From Endomychus coccineus (taxonomy: Eukaryota > Arthropoda > Insecta > Coleoptera > Endomychidae): a DNA stretch of 64,000 nucleotides. Below, in pieces: positions 11,401-22,222 of this stretch. The first letter of the stretch is position 1, and every line of letters starts with the position of its first letter. The stretch is taken from the NCBI GenBank assembly GCA_958510875.1, contig OY294068.1, positions 150,634,388 through 150,698,387 of the forward strand, given 5' to 3'. Position numbers and translations under genes: made by a program. The notes beneath the pieces are model-generated. The model had not been told where the DNA came from and ran no database searches. It saw only the letters and a program-made list of their open reading frames with translations.

Positions 11401-14400
11401 ATGCCAATGATTGCTCACAAGAAATTGGATGTCTCAGATTATAACATATCATTAAGGAAATAATGTATTTCAATCGATTTGTTTTTCCTTATGCTGCGGA
11501 AATAGATAGGTTGTTTTGTTCGAATATAATGACCTATTGTGTTTGTTTTACAACATATTGTCTTAATTTGGCCAATTGTTGTTATAATGTTGTGGAAATT
11601 TGTTTTGAACCTGTTTCACTCAGAACTTGCGGTATAGAAGATATTTCTAACGTTTGAGTTCAGAGAAGGGTGTTACCTCACAACATTCTCCAATAAATTG
11701 TTTAAACTAGATGTATTGAATACATACCTATATAAAATAAAAATGCCTGAGCTACTAATTCATCTAAAGTTAACGAAACTTCACGTATTTTGCCATTTTC
11801 CGTTATTTCACCATCATCGTTCAATTCCCCTCTATTTTTCAGTTGAAGCAGAAGATGCATGAAGTCGTTACGATGTATCTTGTTGGTCTCTCTAAATTTC
11901 ACTGTATTCTTTATGGCAGCCATGAAGAAGTTCTCAACTGCGTCAGGTGTAGCCTTCATTTTGACCAAACTTAGCAAGAAATCGGAAACCAAGAAAGCTG
12001 CAGTCTGTTTTATGTAGTGTAGACCAGTAGGGTTAAAAGTCATATGGCCATATTTGTAAAATTCGCAATCCGGATTGGTCAAGCTAGTCCCTGAAATATA
12101 TATCTGTTATCGTTAATGTATTTTCCAAAATTATTTTGTCGCCTATACGCAGGATTTGTTTTCATTCCTATAATCCATTATATACAACATTTTGCAGCAT
12201 CAAATCACTATTAGACCATGTGATCTTTTCAGATATTTATATATCGACGCTCTTAATGAAACAGATCGTAGATATGTCAAAAATATACGTTTTCCGGATT
12301 AAACATTCCTCAAACAAAATAACTACTACTAACGTCCTGCAAAATCTCGTATACCAGTACCCAATGATAAGTCAGCTAATATTTCTTATGCCATTATACC
12401 ACTTATTAGTTAGTGAAATTAAACATATGACAAATGCTACATAAGAACATTCACGTTCTTCGGCGGCTTGGCAATTTTCTGGCAGCCTGGGATAAGAATA
12501 TTAAATATTATTATCGTTTGTATAGTTTCTAAGTTCTACGGTTGTATTGAAGAAGTAAGAAAAAAGAAGAAGTCAACCTAAATTCGAAGAAAGACCTACT
12601 TGATGATTCGAATTTAGAAGTCGAAATAATAATGAACGAGGAAGAAAGAGCCAGGCCAATCACAAATCATGAAAAAGCATCATAAATGCGATCCAAAAAA
12701 TTCCTGGTACAACGCTCTAAAAGAAGAGCGAACGGTAGGGCCAGTAAAATCAACGCTCATCCGCAAAATCTTGCAAATTTTAACCACGGCAAAGACTCCA
12801 ATGCCCTACAATAACTGATGAACATCAAGTAAACTATTTTTGGGATGGAAATTTTTGGGAAGCTGAAAAAATCATTTGGTATGATCAATTTTTCCTAAAT
12901 ACAAAAGCGCGTCATTACACAAAATATGCCTTGAAATTTCTAACTTTGGAATACTAACTGATATACGAGATTATTCGGTTCAGACATCTATAATAAACAA
13001 TCGTTCATTGTACAACAATTGAAAAACATGTTTGCAAAAGGATGTTTCTTTTGATATTGGGGAAGAAACCAAACTAAAAAATGAAAGATGACACAACTAC
13101 GGTCGGTTCGGTAATAGCGGGATTAAAGAAAACCGGGCAAAGTCGAGTTCAAGGTGATACTAAATGTGTGCAAGGATTTTTTTCAAGCTTATCAAAGATC
13201 ACACTCTCATCATAGTAGATCGGCAAGTACAAAACTCTATGGTATGTTTATAGAATCTATCTTGAAAAATGGGTGAAACAAGGCGAGAGACTGACATCAT
13301 CGACAACTTAATTTATATAATAAATATAGACATCCAGACAAGATCAGTATAATCTAATCAGGGTACAAAGAAAGACAAAAAAGGCACGATTCATGTAGTT
13401 AGAAGCAACAGGAGCTGTGATCGATTGATCACGTGACTTCCCCCACTTTTGTTACCAAAATAGCTCTTAGACACTCCTGCGGGTCAAATGTAAATGAACG
13501 GAAAATGTATTGGAAATGATATAGAAACCGCTAATAAAAAAGATGTTGGATGTTCTACATAGAAATTTTATCCAAATGGTTTACATAATGTATTGCACAC
13601 TTCTGTTTCATACTGACACTCGCTGTTGTATGAACTATCAAAATGTACTACAGAATAAAGACGTAAAGTAGATCGGGACGTCACATCGATGACTCCACTC
13701 GAACCTTGAAACGAGATTTTCGCACATTCGTGCAGGTTGAATATATAGTGTCCATGGTTCAATAAAATACCACAATTCCATTTGAAAAAATGAAGAAGAA
13801 TGTAAGGAATACCACTCAAAACTGGGCTACCGTGCCAAAAAACTATGCAGTTCCTATTTTCACCACTTTAAATCGATCTGCATGATTTCAAATCCATACG
13901 ACCAATAGGAACGGCTCAATCGTATCCACGATGAGTTACGCACACACACACATACACAGACATCATGTCAAAAATAGTTTAGGTGAATGCTCAAAACGGA
14001 TATATCACCGAAAATCCGGGAATTTTTTTTTGGGGCGTTCAATACTTTCCTTTCAGTGAGAGAAGTAAAAACCAGACTGTTTGAGCTCTTACAGTAGATC
14101 TCCATGCAATGCTTCTAGCTTCCCGGTTGAATGCCACAAACAAAATATTGCAGAACCAAATTACTAGGGCATATTTGTGTCAACTGTGACCTTATGCTAT
14201 TTCTATGGTTAAATTTTATTGTATTTAATAAAAGAAACTATCAAGCTACATATCATACAAGAATATATAGGGAAGAATTATATAAGTTTCATGATTCTTT
14301 TGCTCATGCCTTTGATTTAACTGTAGGTACACCTTCCTATATAATATTCGATAGGGCTAAAAATAGTCGCTGTGGAGAGAACAAACATAATCTTGTTCAA

Positions 14401-17400
14401 ACGTGGTCACGAGAAAGAAAAATTCTTCATACTCAGACGAGATATCAAGCCTCGGGAGCGATCTCCGGAACTGTTCATCTACAATGTAATCGATTTGGCT
14501 TTTGAAATCCTCTTAGTAAAGAGTGGGTTCTAACCAGGAATGTGAAGTAGAAATTTTTTTCAATGACAACGAACTCTTAAGCTAGTTGAATACAATGTAT
14601 GTCTTTGGAAGGGTAATATAATTCATATAACAATGGTGGTACTAGTCTTCAGCCCGTTTCTTTATTGGTTCAAATGTATGATATATAGGGCAAACCAAAA
14701 TAATTCAAAACTTTTAAGTGGGAATAAAACGAAAATTTGGATCTTACTTGAGACCACCGTTGATCCCAACATGTATTGTACTGTTTTGTACTATGTTGGG
14801 GATATTTGCACACTGTGATCTAATAGATTCACACCCCAACATAACGTGACTGTGACATAGTTGACGTTTTTCAGATATTCGTTTAACCTCTTGAACAACT
14901 TCAGAAAATTCTGCGCAAATTGGATTGGTTGGTTACGTTATGTCAATAATTATGGATAAAAGTCTCCTGGGAAGGTATTAGTTGTTAAAATGAAGAGTTT
15001 TGAATTCGGGTCCCAAAGTGTTATGAATTCATTCAATGAAATGCCTTAGATGTCAAAACTTATGCCCAACCTACATTCACAACTGAAATATAGAAGTGAA
15101 CCTAAACCTCAAACGTAAGTATGGACATCTCCTTGCAATTCAGCAAACCTGGGACATGCCTCACAATAAGATAAAAGTTATAGCTTCGTAAAAAAATTTA
15201 AACCGGAGCTAAGTCGCAAAAGCGAATGGAACTCAGAACTCAGACTCAGTAGAAAGGCCATTAAATGGCAGAATGATTGCTCTTAAACAACAGAGGGAAC
15301 CGGAATAAGAGTATATGGGCCTGGAACCGAATACTCTGAAAGCTCAGATAAATCCCATTCATGCTATAGGTAAATGTGTCCGAAACATCATTTCTGGGAC
15401 CAGCACCCTAAGCGGCTTAAGCTACAGTATAATACTGGAAGGGCTCTAGAAGATCTCATCTCTGGATAGGACTACAAGGACTGAGGTAGGCAAATATTCT
15501 TCTGGCAAACTATAACCAGAAGAGATCTAACGACTGCACCAACCTAAGAAAAAAAAACTAACGAGAATGGTTGAAAGGACACCTTAAGAAGCTCGGATGA
15601 GTAGAAGAAGAATAGTGGGGAGTTTCTGCCAAGAGAACGACAAAACCTCCATCCTCATCCTCGCAGAATGCACGATCTTGCAAAACCCAAGGGCACGACA
15701 CCTCGGAGCGATCCAAATAGAAGAGGTAGACGTCCTGATGTTTCTTAAAGCTGCATGGTTGGAGAAACTGCTGTAGCCGCTGAGATATTCTGAAAGGCGC
15801 AGCAGTAGAATGGGACACAATAGATCCGTTAGGTCGCAATGTGCAACTCCTATAGCATAGGCAGCTGTGATTGTAGGTTCGAATGCCACCTATGATCGAA
15901 TTGATCTCTATGATTCGGTGATTCCATCCTGATACCTTAATAGAAATGACAAAAATGTTCTGTGTAAGTAGAAACAACTCCAAAAGATAGGCTGCTTAAG
16001 GAACTATAACCGTAATTATTCTCATGCAGCCTTCATTCTAAAAGATTGTACTCAAATAGTTATCTATGTCGAGTCATTACAGTGAATTACACAATTGCTA
16101 GGTTTATTCTGATAATAATTTTATGCTAAAGGTTCTTTATCTTTATCTTAACGATCGAGGTAATATATACGAAGAATCGCCAAAATCTCAAAAGTAGTAG
16201 CGTTTGGGGGGTGTGGCTTACTTGCATTGCTGTACTCAAAAATGCATGCAAAAATGCATTTTCCAAAAAGGAATTTTTTCAATTTGTGAAAACTAGAACA
16301 ATAATCAGTAAAATCAGCCCAATTCCTCTTCTCGGGGGTTTTTAGGGTCACTGAACACGAATTCGATGTTCAAAAAATGCTACGGTGTACCTGGTGCGCC
16401 TACCTCATCTTCGAGGATTAATCTCAAAAATGCACGAATTGATTTTAATTTCGTTAGTCGAGGGTTTTTGTGGTCGCTGAGCACCAATTCAATATCCCAA
16501 AAATTCCTACAGTGCACCTGATGCGCGGGACACCCGGGTCGTCTACCTCTTGTTTGAGGATTAATTTTAAAAATTCCCGCGCTAATTTTGAATATGAAGA
16601 TTATAACATACGTTGCAGTGTAGTCCCAGTTATTTTTAAAATTAATCCTCGAGAAAGAGGTAGACGACCCGGGTGTCACGCCAACCAGGTGCACCGTAAC
16701 ATTTTTTGGACATCGAATTCGTGTTCAGCGATCCCAAGAAACCTCGAGGAGAGGAATTGGGTTGATTTTACTGATTATTGTTCTAGTTTCCACAAATTGA
16801 AAAAATACATTTTAGAAAATGCATCTTTTACGTGCATTTTTGAATGCAGCAATGCAAGTGAGTCACACCCCCAAACGCTTACTAGTAGACTTCTTTTTAG
16901 ACGTATTTCCAGGTCGATTGACGTCTCATTCAATTTTTTTTCGAGATTTTTTCCTATATTTCCTCGACTAATATATCTGCATTTCATTTAATAGAAACGT
17001 TCGAAGGGTCATACCTTTTATGCCGAAAGCAATTGATACAACTACGTCTGAAGTAAATCTACTAGCGACCTCTTTGATTTCTATAGGAGTGCCATCCCTC
17101 GTCTTATCTTCCAGAACGCCTTTTAAAATTTCTGAAATTTCTATCATTGTCCCGAACATCATCTTCATTTTTCCCGAGGTGAAAGTAGGCGTAAGTTTGT
17201 TCCTCAAAGTCTTCCATTTTGAATCATACAGATTGAATAAATGTGCACTTAACGGGTCTGCATTTTCGTCAACATAATTTCCTCGATTAACGAAGTGATC
17301 GAAATCTTTCTGCACTATGTATTTAATGATCTCTGGGTCGAGTGGTATGTAGAAAGGTCTGCAGAAAAAGTACAATCCTCCATGCTCAAGACCGCGTTTC

Positions 17401-17636
17401 TTGAATTCGACATAAGCATTATGGATGAAATTCAACAAACCCCACTCGCCTGTTACCATTTTTCCTGCATCTCCGAACGGAAACGTTGGATTCAGTGTTG
17501 GTAATTCCTTTCTGGACCAATAGCCAAGCATACGGTAACCGTATGTTACCGAGAGCACAAATATCACTATGAATGTCACAAGGAGTCCCTGTAATACGAG
17601 TATTAATCCATTCAGAAGAATCCCTTGATTGAACAT
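5286..17636 (-). CDS. Cytochrome P450, CYP6-like, five exons, intact
   Basis: Exons are 17015-17636, 11728-12090, 8039-8212, 7610-7861 and 5286-5449. They join to 1575 nt (524 residues plus stop), all introns are phase 1 and GT-AG. This is a CYP3-clan microsomal monooxygenase, of the type often used for xenobiotic or plant-toxin oxidation with NADPH-P450 reductase as electron donor. The N-terminal anchor is at residues about 9-32, followed by a proline-rich hinge (LPTLNPTFPFG). The C-helix WKTLR is at 141-145, the I-helix GSFETSS starts at 329, the K-helix ETLR is at 387-390, FEPERF follows and the heme loop FGEGPRICIG has its Cys ligand at 469. The I-helix reads G-S where A/G-G is usual. Length fits CYP6 proteins. 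The exact subfamily and substrate cannot be read from sequence alone. Confidence 0.93.
6283..7476 (-). mobile_element. mariner element inside P450 intron 4
   Basis: Termini are TACGAGGGC-type inverted repeats: left GTACGAGGGCGAAGTGTTAA, right (complement) TACGAGGGCAAGGTGAAGG. TA dinucleotides flank both sides (6281-6282 and 7477-7478), the mariner target signature. Length 1194 bp is close to a full mariner. It is oriented with the host gene. Confidence 0.85.
6304..7354 (-). pseudogene. mariner transposase, multiply frameshifted
   Basis: The start MEKSEFRVLIKHYFLRGK is the classic mariner N-terminus. A middle frame gives WDAHGIVHIDYHGKGKM around the second catalytic region, and the C-terminal part gives VLFHQKDAPAHK and HPPYSPYLA. 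In the motif HQDNAPAH the expected DN is KD, and PDLAP reads PYLAA, so the third catalytic Asp is gone. Several frame changes separate these blocks. The copy is inactive. A related remnant lies at 59640-60187. Confidence 0.88.
7610..7861 (-). CDS. P450 exon 4 (K-helix to heme loop)
   Basis: The acceptor ATCTCTTTTAG precedes the exon, which opens with the ETLRKY K-helix motif and includes FEPERFSAENRKK and FLPFGEGPRICI. The donor GTAAAT falls right after the first base of the heme-loop glycine codon. Intron 3, between this exon and exon 3, is only 177 bp. Confidence 0.93.
8039..8212 (-). CDS. P450 exon 3 (I-helix and J region)
   Basis: The acceptor CTTAACGTAG precedes GTAGCTTTGAAAC; the donor is GTGAGT. 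The exon encodes SFETSSTSITFTLFELSE and ends at TYLEQVFN. Its phase joins GAA (E387) to exon 4. The upstream TTG-started reading frame is an artefact of intron read-through. Confidence 0.92.
8673..8707. repeat. Heptamer microsatellite, LINE 3' tail
   Basis: Five units of AGAATCA directly abut the 3' end of the adjacent LINE fragment, so this is best read as its target-primed tail and not an independent microsatellite. Confidence 0.85.
8673..9875 (-). pseudogene. 5'-truncated non-LTR retrotransposon (LINE), in intron 2
   Basis: Reverse transcriptase motifs are readable on the minus strand: PQGSTVGPLLFLIYINDL, then YADY where YADD is expected (one catalytic Asp lost), then LSVNIEKTQTLLL and VKFLGVHIDNTLTW, and a C-terminal thumb region beginning near 9378 (SYAIIVWGNS, LQRRAIRIVAG). 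At least one frameshift occurs near 9360. The 3' end at 8673-8707 is a 7-bp simple repeat tail (five units of AGAATCA on the plus strand), typical of CR1/Jockey-group LINE tails. The 5' side stops at about 9875. Confidence 0.85.
9876..11727. other. Remainder of P450 intron 2
   Basis: Mostly unrecognised AT-rich sequence. The one assignable piece is 10345-10435 (minus strand), which matches the LINE fragment at 33085-33180 (shared CTGGATAGAATCCAAGAGCT) and encodes a short LLDSIQ-type reverse transcriptase thumb segment. Open frames at 10142-10560 and 10869-11171 show no motif. Confidence 0.5.
11728..12090 (-). CDS. P450 exon 2 (residues 208-329)
   Basis: The acceptor TATATTTCAG precedes GGACTAGC; the exon carries TSLTNPDCEFYKYG (the usual CYP6 segment after the F-helix) through LTLDELVAQAFLFYI, the start of the I-helix. 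The donor is GTATGT. The split glycine codon joins to exon 3 across a 3.5-kb intron. Confidence 0.92.
12091..15229. other. Distal part of P450 intron 1, mostly unrecognised
   Basis: No conserved protein could be read. A CA-rich microsatellite is at 13940-13958. The frames at 14131-14505 and 13568-13819 have no recognisable motif. A short palindromic pair around CCCAACATGTATTGTAC and GTACTATGTTGGGG occurs near 14765-14803. Confidence 0.45.
15230..15860 (+). pseudogene. LINE fragment: RNase H and C-terminal part
   Basis: The plus strand reads, with frame changes, YMGLEPNTLKAQ (from the RNase H domain start of R1/Jockey-type elements, where GPGTEYSES is in the adjacent frame), then ARMSRRRIVGSF, then CQENDKTSILILAECTILQ and ARHLGAIQIEEVDVLMF, the characteristic Cys-rich C-terminal tail. 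Internal deletions and stops show it is dead. It sits in intron 1 antisense to the P450. Confidence 0.7.
16151..16922. mobile_element. Foldback element, about 770 bp, next to P450 exon 1
   Basis: Left arm 16151-16390 and right arm 16690-16922 are long imperfect inverted repeats (for example left AATCAGTAAAATCAGCCCAA and right TTGGGTTGATTTTACTGATT). The middle contains a second, inner inverted pair around CCCGGGTCGTCTACCTCTT and AAGAGGTAGACGACCCGGG, and the left side has an internal tandem duplication of about 118 bp (around GAGGATTAAT). There is no coding sequence. It ends about 90 bp from the exon 1 donor, so the P450 pre-mRNA could form a long hairpin there. Confidence 0.85.
17015..17636 (-). 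CDS. P450 exon 1 (start codon to residue 208)
   Basis: ATG is at 17636. The hydrophobic segment beginning at NGLILVLQGLLVTF is the membrane anchor. The C-helix region YDSKWKTLRNKLTPTF is typical of CYP6. The exon ends at GIKG with the donor GTATGA at 17014 downwards. Reading through the donor gives an unrelated tail and a stop at 16968, so the splice is required. Confidence 0.93.
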
Positions 17637-17836
17637 GATTGCAATGTATAATATATAACTAAACGTTGATTATATTCGAAAATATTATTGTTTACAATCA
17701 CATATCAACATTTATCTGTTTACTTAGAAAATTACAGCACAACTGGTTTGATAAACCGTTCGGCTTATACTGACAATTACTGAGTGTATAATGGAAAGTA
17801 ATCGCGTCGCAATAAGATAGTGAGAACTCTGTTAAT
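17637..17836 (-). promoter_or_regulatory. Candidate P450 promoter / 5' UTR
   Basis: Upstream of the ATG on the minus strand there are two TCAGT-type arthropod initiator matches (about 17766-17771 and 17779-17783), the outer one just downstream of an ATTATACAC stretch. This is a weak, motif-only prediction; transcript ends would settle it. Confidence 0.22.
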
Positions 17837-18125
17837 ATGGTATGTTCTCACTCTGGTCCACATACTTTCAAGACGTTAGCTCACCAGACCAGGTGTGGAG
17901 GGGGGCAGTCGATTTTAAACTGCTTTAGAGAATTGCACAGGCTATGTAGAAATATAACTTTATTCATAATTATACAGGATGTTTATAAAGTACTTGTACA
18001 AACTTCAAAGGATACATCTTTGACTCATTTTAAGACAAAAAGTTCATATGAACATGAGTTCTTGAGATACAGTGCGTCCAAAATAAAATTTTAACCTCAT
18101 TTTTTGATTTTGCTATTCAGAAAAC
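17837..18125. other. Spacer with a mariner-type terminus
   Basis: From about 17972 the sequence TACAGGATGTTTATAAAGTA resembles the terminal repeat of Tc1/mariner-like elements (TACAGGRTGTT), but no partner terminus or transposase is attached. It is probably a solo end. Confidence 0.3.
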
Positions 18126-19460
18126 AAATGGCCTGGAAACCTCTATACAACGATTCAAGGAATGTTGGAGAATGGCTAAAAAGGGGATGACAATGTTATA
18201 ATGGGCTATAAGCTCATTTGAACCATATAAATCACCGGGTCCAGACGGGATTTAACCAATACTGCTGCAGAGGGGGCCGGAAATACAGCAGACCAGGCTT
18301 AGTAATATTCTCAGAGCCAGTCTCTAGGTTATATTCCGGTATCATGGGGAAACATTAGAATTACTTTTATACCGAAACTGTAAAAACTGGACAAGAGACG
18401 TCAAAGTCTTTAGGCTCGATAAGTCTCATGTCGTTTGAACTGATGACCTCGTAAAAGCTAGTAGATAAACACATAAGGTACTGGTGCAAATACCGAAACA
18501 CCTCGACCAATATGCCTACAAGACTGGCTGTTCAACAAAAACCGCACTCGATAAACTTGTGGAAAGGATGGAACATACGCGGGAAAATGAAGAGATTCTT
18601 GTAACGGCCTTCCTAGACATAGAAGGAGATTTTGACAATACCTCTATGTATTCATTCAATCATGAGGTCCGTCAGACAAGGAGGAATCGATAAACCATGT
18701 GTGACCTAGATACATTCAATGCTGATACATGCAAAAGGTGCAGGTGCAGGAGCATACTTGAAAAACCCAAAGACCGGTTCCAACTTCCAACTATTCATTG
18801 GGCAAACACACTTCCGTTTTTCAAGGAGAGCAATCCTTCAATACGCGAAGAAAATGGCTTTCCATCGTAGATGGGCAGATCAACATATCGACAGACAGTC
18901 AGACGGCCCTTAAGGTAATGATGAGTCATAAACTTTGGGCGGGCAATGAGGAAATTCAAATACTGGCAACAGAACTGCGTTAAGCTGAGGTTCGGAAAAC
19001 GATCCGGATTCAGAACAAACTACAGGAGTACCAAAACGTACAGCACGGAGATCTGTAGAAGACTGGATCCCACAAAGAAAACTTGGAAAAAATACCAAAT
19101 ACGAGAAAAAATCGAAAGACCTAGTCACAGAAGAACGACAGACCTGTTCACATTAAAAAGTGAAAAAATAAAAGTCGTATCGGGGCTCATGACTGACCAT
19201 ACGCCAGTAAAGGGGTATCAACAAAAGGGACTATACAATGCGGACCTGACATGCAGACTTTGCGGTAAGGATTCAGAAACAGTGTCACATATGATGTGTT
19301 AATGAGAGGCACTGGATCGCAAAAGGCACTCAATTTTTGGAGTATCACCGGAGGCAACAGTCAGACGAGCCTACACAGTGGGTAAAGTTTCTAGTAAGTA
19401 TGCCTGGAAAGGTGACTCTCATAGTAGACCATGAGATTCAAGGCTCAAAACTTTCATATA
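18126..19460 (+). pseudogene. R1/Jockey-type LINE remnant with RT, RNase H and zinc tail
   Basis: Readable pieces in order on the plus strand are YKSPGPDGI and VSWGNIRITFIPKL (RT fingers), YAYKTGCSTKTALDKLVERM and VTAFLDIEGDFDNTSM (RT motif with catalytic Asp), then an abrupt jump (palm with YADD missing) to RNase H pieces GAGAGAYLKNPKTG, HTSVFQ and INISTDSQTALK, and finally SGLMTDHTPVKGYQQKG and CRLCGKDSETVSHMMC. The deletion removes the RT active site. Frameshifts are frequent. Confidence 0.85.
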
Positions 19461-19496
19461 AAGGGTTTTCTTCACCTCCGCAAAGAAATATTGTTC

Positions 19497-19537
19497 CGCT
19501 AACACCGTAGCTTCTTCAAACAAATATTACAAAGTAC
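19497..19537. repeat. Half copy of a 64-bp hairpin repeat
   Basis: The stretch from CGCTAACACCGTAGCTTCTT to AAAGTAC matches 54103-54144 almost perfectly. There the same segment is followed by its own inverted partner. Here only one arm is present. Confidence 0.7.
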
Positions 19538-20148
19538 TTTTCTTCAGAATCTTCCTAGTTCTACGTCGTTTGATTCTGTTTAAAAATTTTAAAATATTAA
19601 GAAAAAATTGAAAAATGTTCGGGAATTTCGGTTTGTAACATTTTAAAAAGAATTTTACGGACAAGATGACAGAATGAAAAGATTGCTTTCCAATATAATA
19701 ATATAAGTAACTAGAGCAATCAAATAACGCCACCTGGCGGTTTCGGCTTAAACAAAAACTCGAGTGTTTTCTCAGAATGGATTGACCTATCCACTACCTT
19801 AGAAACAAATTCGAGTTCGCTAAAATAGGTTATATTTGGAAGTTATCGCACCTTTCTGCAGGACGATTCCCCCTACTTCCTACTAGTGATATTTCTAATA
19901 TTTGGTAGAAAAAGATTTCAATTTCCTTAAAAATTGTATATCTTCAAAAACAAGAAAAGCATGCAATAAAATGCATCTTACAAAAAAGTTTAGAAATACA
20001 GGAAGCCAAAATTTGCTTAAATATTACTTCACATATGTAATAATAGTGATAATAATGACATAAATAATGAATGTAGGCAATAATTTCTGAATGTTTGGAT
20101 GATCCACCTCTTTCGGTTCTTAAACGACGGTCATTAGAATAAAATACA
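19538..20148. other. AT-rich spacer
   Basis: No gene recognised. If the candidate gene at 20149-20367 is real, the part nearest it would be its 3' UTR on the minus strand; no AATAAA hexamer stands out. Confidence 0.4.
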
Positions 20149-20367
20149 TTAGTATCCGCTACTATTTGTTGAGGAGGTGCCTTGATAAGCTGGTACCAGA
20201 CCATAATAGTAATAAAACGTTTTGTTATCAAAAATAGCTTCTTAATTCAAAAGAAAAATAGATTAAAATTAAATAATTTGTGGCTTATAACCGGAAGAAG
20301 TAGACTCACCAAACCATTCGAAGCCATTGACCTTATATGTAGTAACACCTTTGCGAAATTTTAGTTT
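20149..20367 (-). CDS. Candidate two-exon C-terminus of an unknown protein
   Basis: On the minus strand an exon at 20310-20367 (acceptor GGTAG, donor GTGAGT) and one at 20149-20240 (acceptor CTTTTGAATTAAG) are separated by a 69-bp intron, a normal insect size with a strong donor. The joined frame reads FRKGVTTYKVNGFEWFEAIF and continues YYYYGLVPAYQGTSSTNSSGY to a stop. The composition is protein-like and unlike the surrounding AT-biased frames. I do not recognise the family and see no upstream exons with certainty. A chance open frame, or an exon of a gene extending to higher coordinates, are both possible. Confidence 0.35.
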
Positions 20368-22222
20368 CTACCTTTTATTATTCTTGTATAAGTTACATTC
20401 AATTGCGCAGTTTTTGAATTTTGTTCAATAACATGGCAATTTGACGAAATTCGGGATATTGGGAGTATTAATTATGAGAAACATAAATATTTACTTGGTT
20501 TATTGTTTAATGGTAGAGGGCGCCACATACAGTGTTGTACCTGGATTGAATTAACCATAACTGGTTTGTGTCACATTGTATGTAACTTTTGACTAAAGAG
20601 GCTTATTCTAAATTCAATTTTACATACAAAAAGTACTCTTAGTATTTGTCGCTGAAAGTAGCCGTTTTGGAAGAAGATGGGTTTAAAGTTAAACCTGTGT
20701 GGGAAATTTCTAAGTTGAATTTTGAAAAATAAGTTCTAAAATGTGTCTTTTATTGATTGTATAGTGTTGTGACTAACTTACATCAAATACTAAGTCCTAG
20801 AGCAATTATATCTATCGTGTCGAACGAATAACTAAAATATTATCTATTTTATTTATTAACTTCAGTTGAAGGATTTATACTTATTTATTTCTAGGGATTC
20901 CTACAAGTTTAATTCATTCCTTTTATTCCGTATTTGTGAAATTTTAAAATTTTCATTAAAATAATGCATTTTCATAACTGCGATTTTTTAATAATGAAAC
21001 TCTTTTTCCTGTCTAATCAATGTATATCTTAGGGCAAGATTTACATGTCGGCTTGTAAAATCCCACATCATCCTTCATCGGATAATTCATCTTTATAATT
21101 TTTGATAAACTAATCATACATTATTTACGTTTCATAAGCTACGTCAATACCTGTGATGACTGATGACGAAATATCGCATCTATAATTTGATAGTGCAATT
21201 TTGTAGACCTTAAAATGTGGCAATGTAAAAGTGTCACTGATTTTGGAATATCTTCTCCACAAATATGCAAAAGGATTTCTGACTTGATTGATTTTATATC
21301 ACCGCCATCTGTTAAAAGCTCAAATACTCCGTGAAAAAATGTATGTATATTGGTAACTCAGGCTGAATTTTTCGAGGAGTATTGTATATATTTTATTATT
21401 GAAGACATATCCTTTGTTATAATTGGGAGGGGGGAGGGTTGAATTGACTTACTATTTAGTTAACAGTATATTTATTTCTAATCTATGCCAGTGCGATTAA
21501 TATCTCATAATTGGATCGTCGGCAGTAATAAAAATTTCAATATACCTTCAATATTTTTCAGAACTTTCTTATAATTTTATAATAAAAATTTCAATATTGC
21601 TTCAATATTTTTCAGAGCTTTTTCATTTACAAATAAAGTTTGAATGCTAGGATGTGAAATTTCCTTTAAGTTTTTTAAATAATAAAATTGAAAGTTTAAT
21701 CACATTCATTTCATAATGAATTGTAATGTATGCTTATTAATAGAATTTCTTGTCAAATACGGATTGTATGCACTTTAAATTCCCAACTTTTATTTTCGAT
21801 CTCATAATCGTTTCAAGGTCATATATTCATATACGAGTAGAAGCGTGTTCATCGTATTAAAAATTAGGTAAATTACTAAATGTATTTGAACTTTTGAATT
21901 TCATATTCAATTTGGACGATCCCAGGAATTCATTTAGGTTGAAAAAATTTCGAAGAATACTAAAACTATCAATTCAAATTCAGTAATTTTTCAGTTTATA
22001 TTCGTACCCAGTAACTTCAAAAATCGATACTACTATTTTAAAGGCATAATCAAAATTGTCATGATTTGTTTATTAATGGTATTTAAAGTGTTCACGGTAG
22101 AGTAAGACATGCTAATGTTCAAACTTTGAACACTTTGCAAGAGGTTGCAGGAAACTCCGTTGGCGAAGAACTATTACTGATTGTAATCAACTAGAAGAGA
22201 AAACATTATTTGGAAGATAATA
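20368..22222. other. 1.85-kb AT-rich spacer
   Basis: No gene recognised. A short plus-strand frame near 20655-20724 (LEEDGFKVKPVWEISKLNFEK, then stop) has coding-like composition but no flanking support. A local repeat AATAAAAATTTCAATAT occurs around 21525 and 21581. Confidence 0.4.

Noticed and set aside
13940..13958. CRISPR-like or functional repeat at a CA run
   Set aside because: It is a simple dinucleotide microsatellite of eukaryotic type.
20655..20724. Short plus-strand coding end LEEDGFKVKPVWEISKLNFEK
   Set aside because: Only about 21 codons, no convincing acceptor and no neighbouring exon; kept as a note in the spacer entry.
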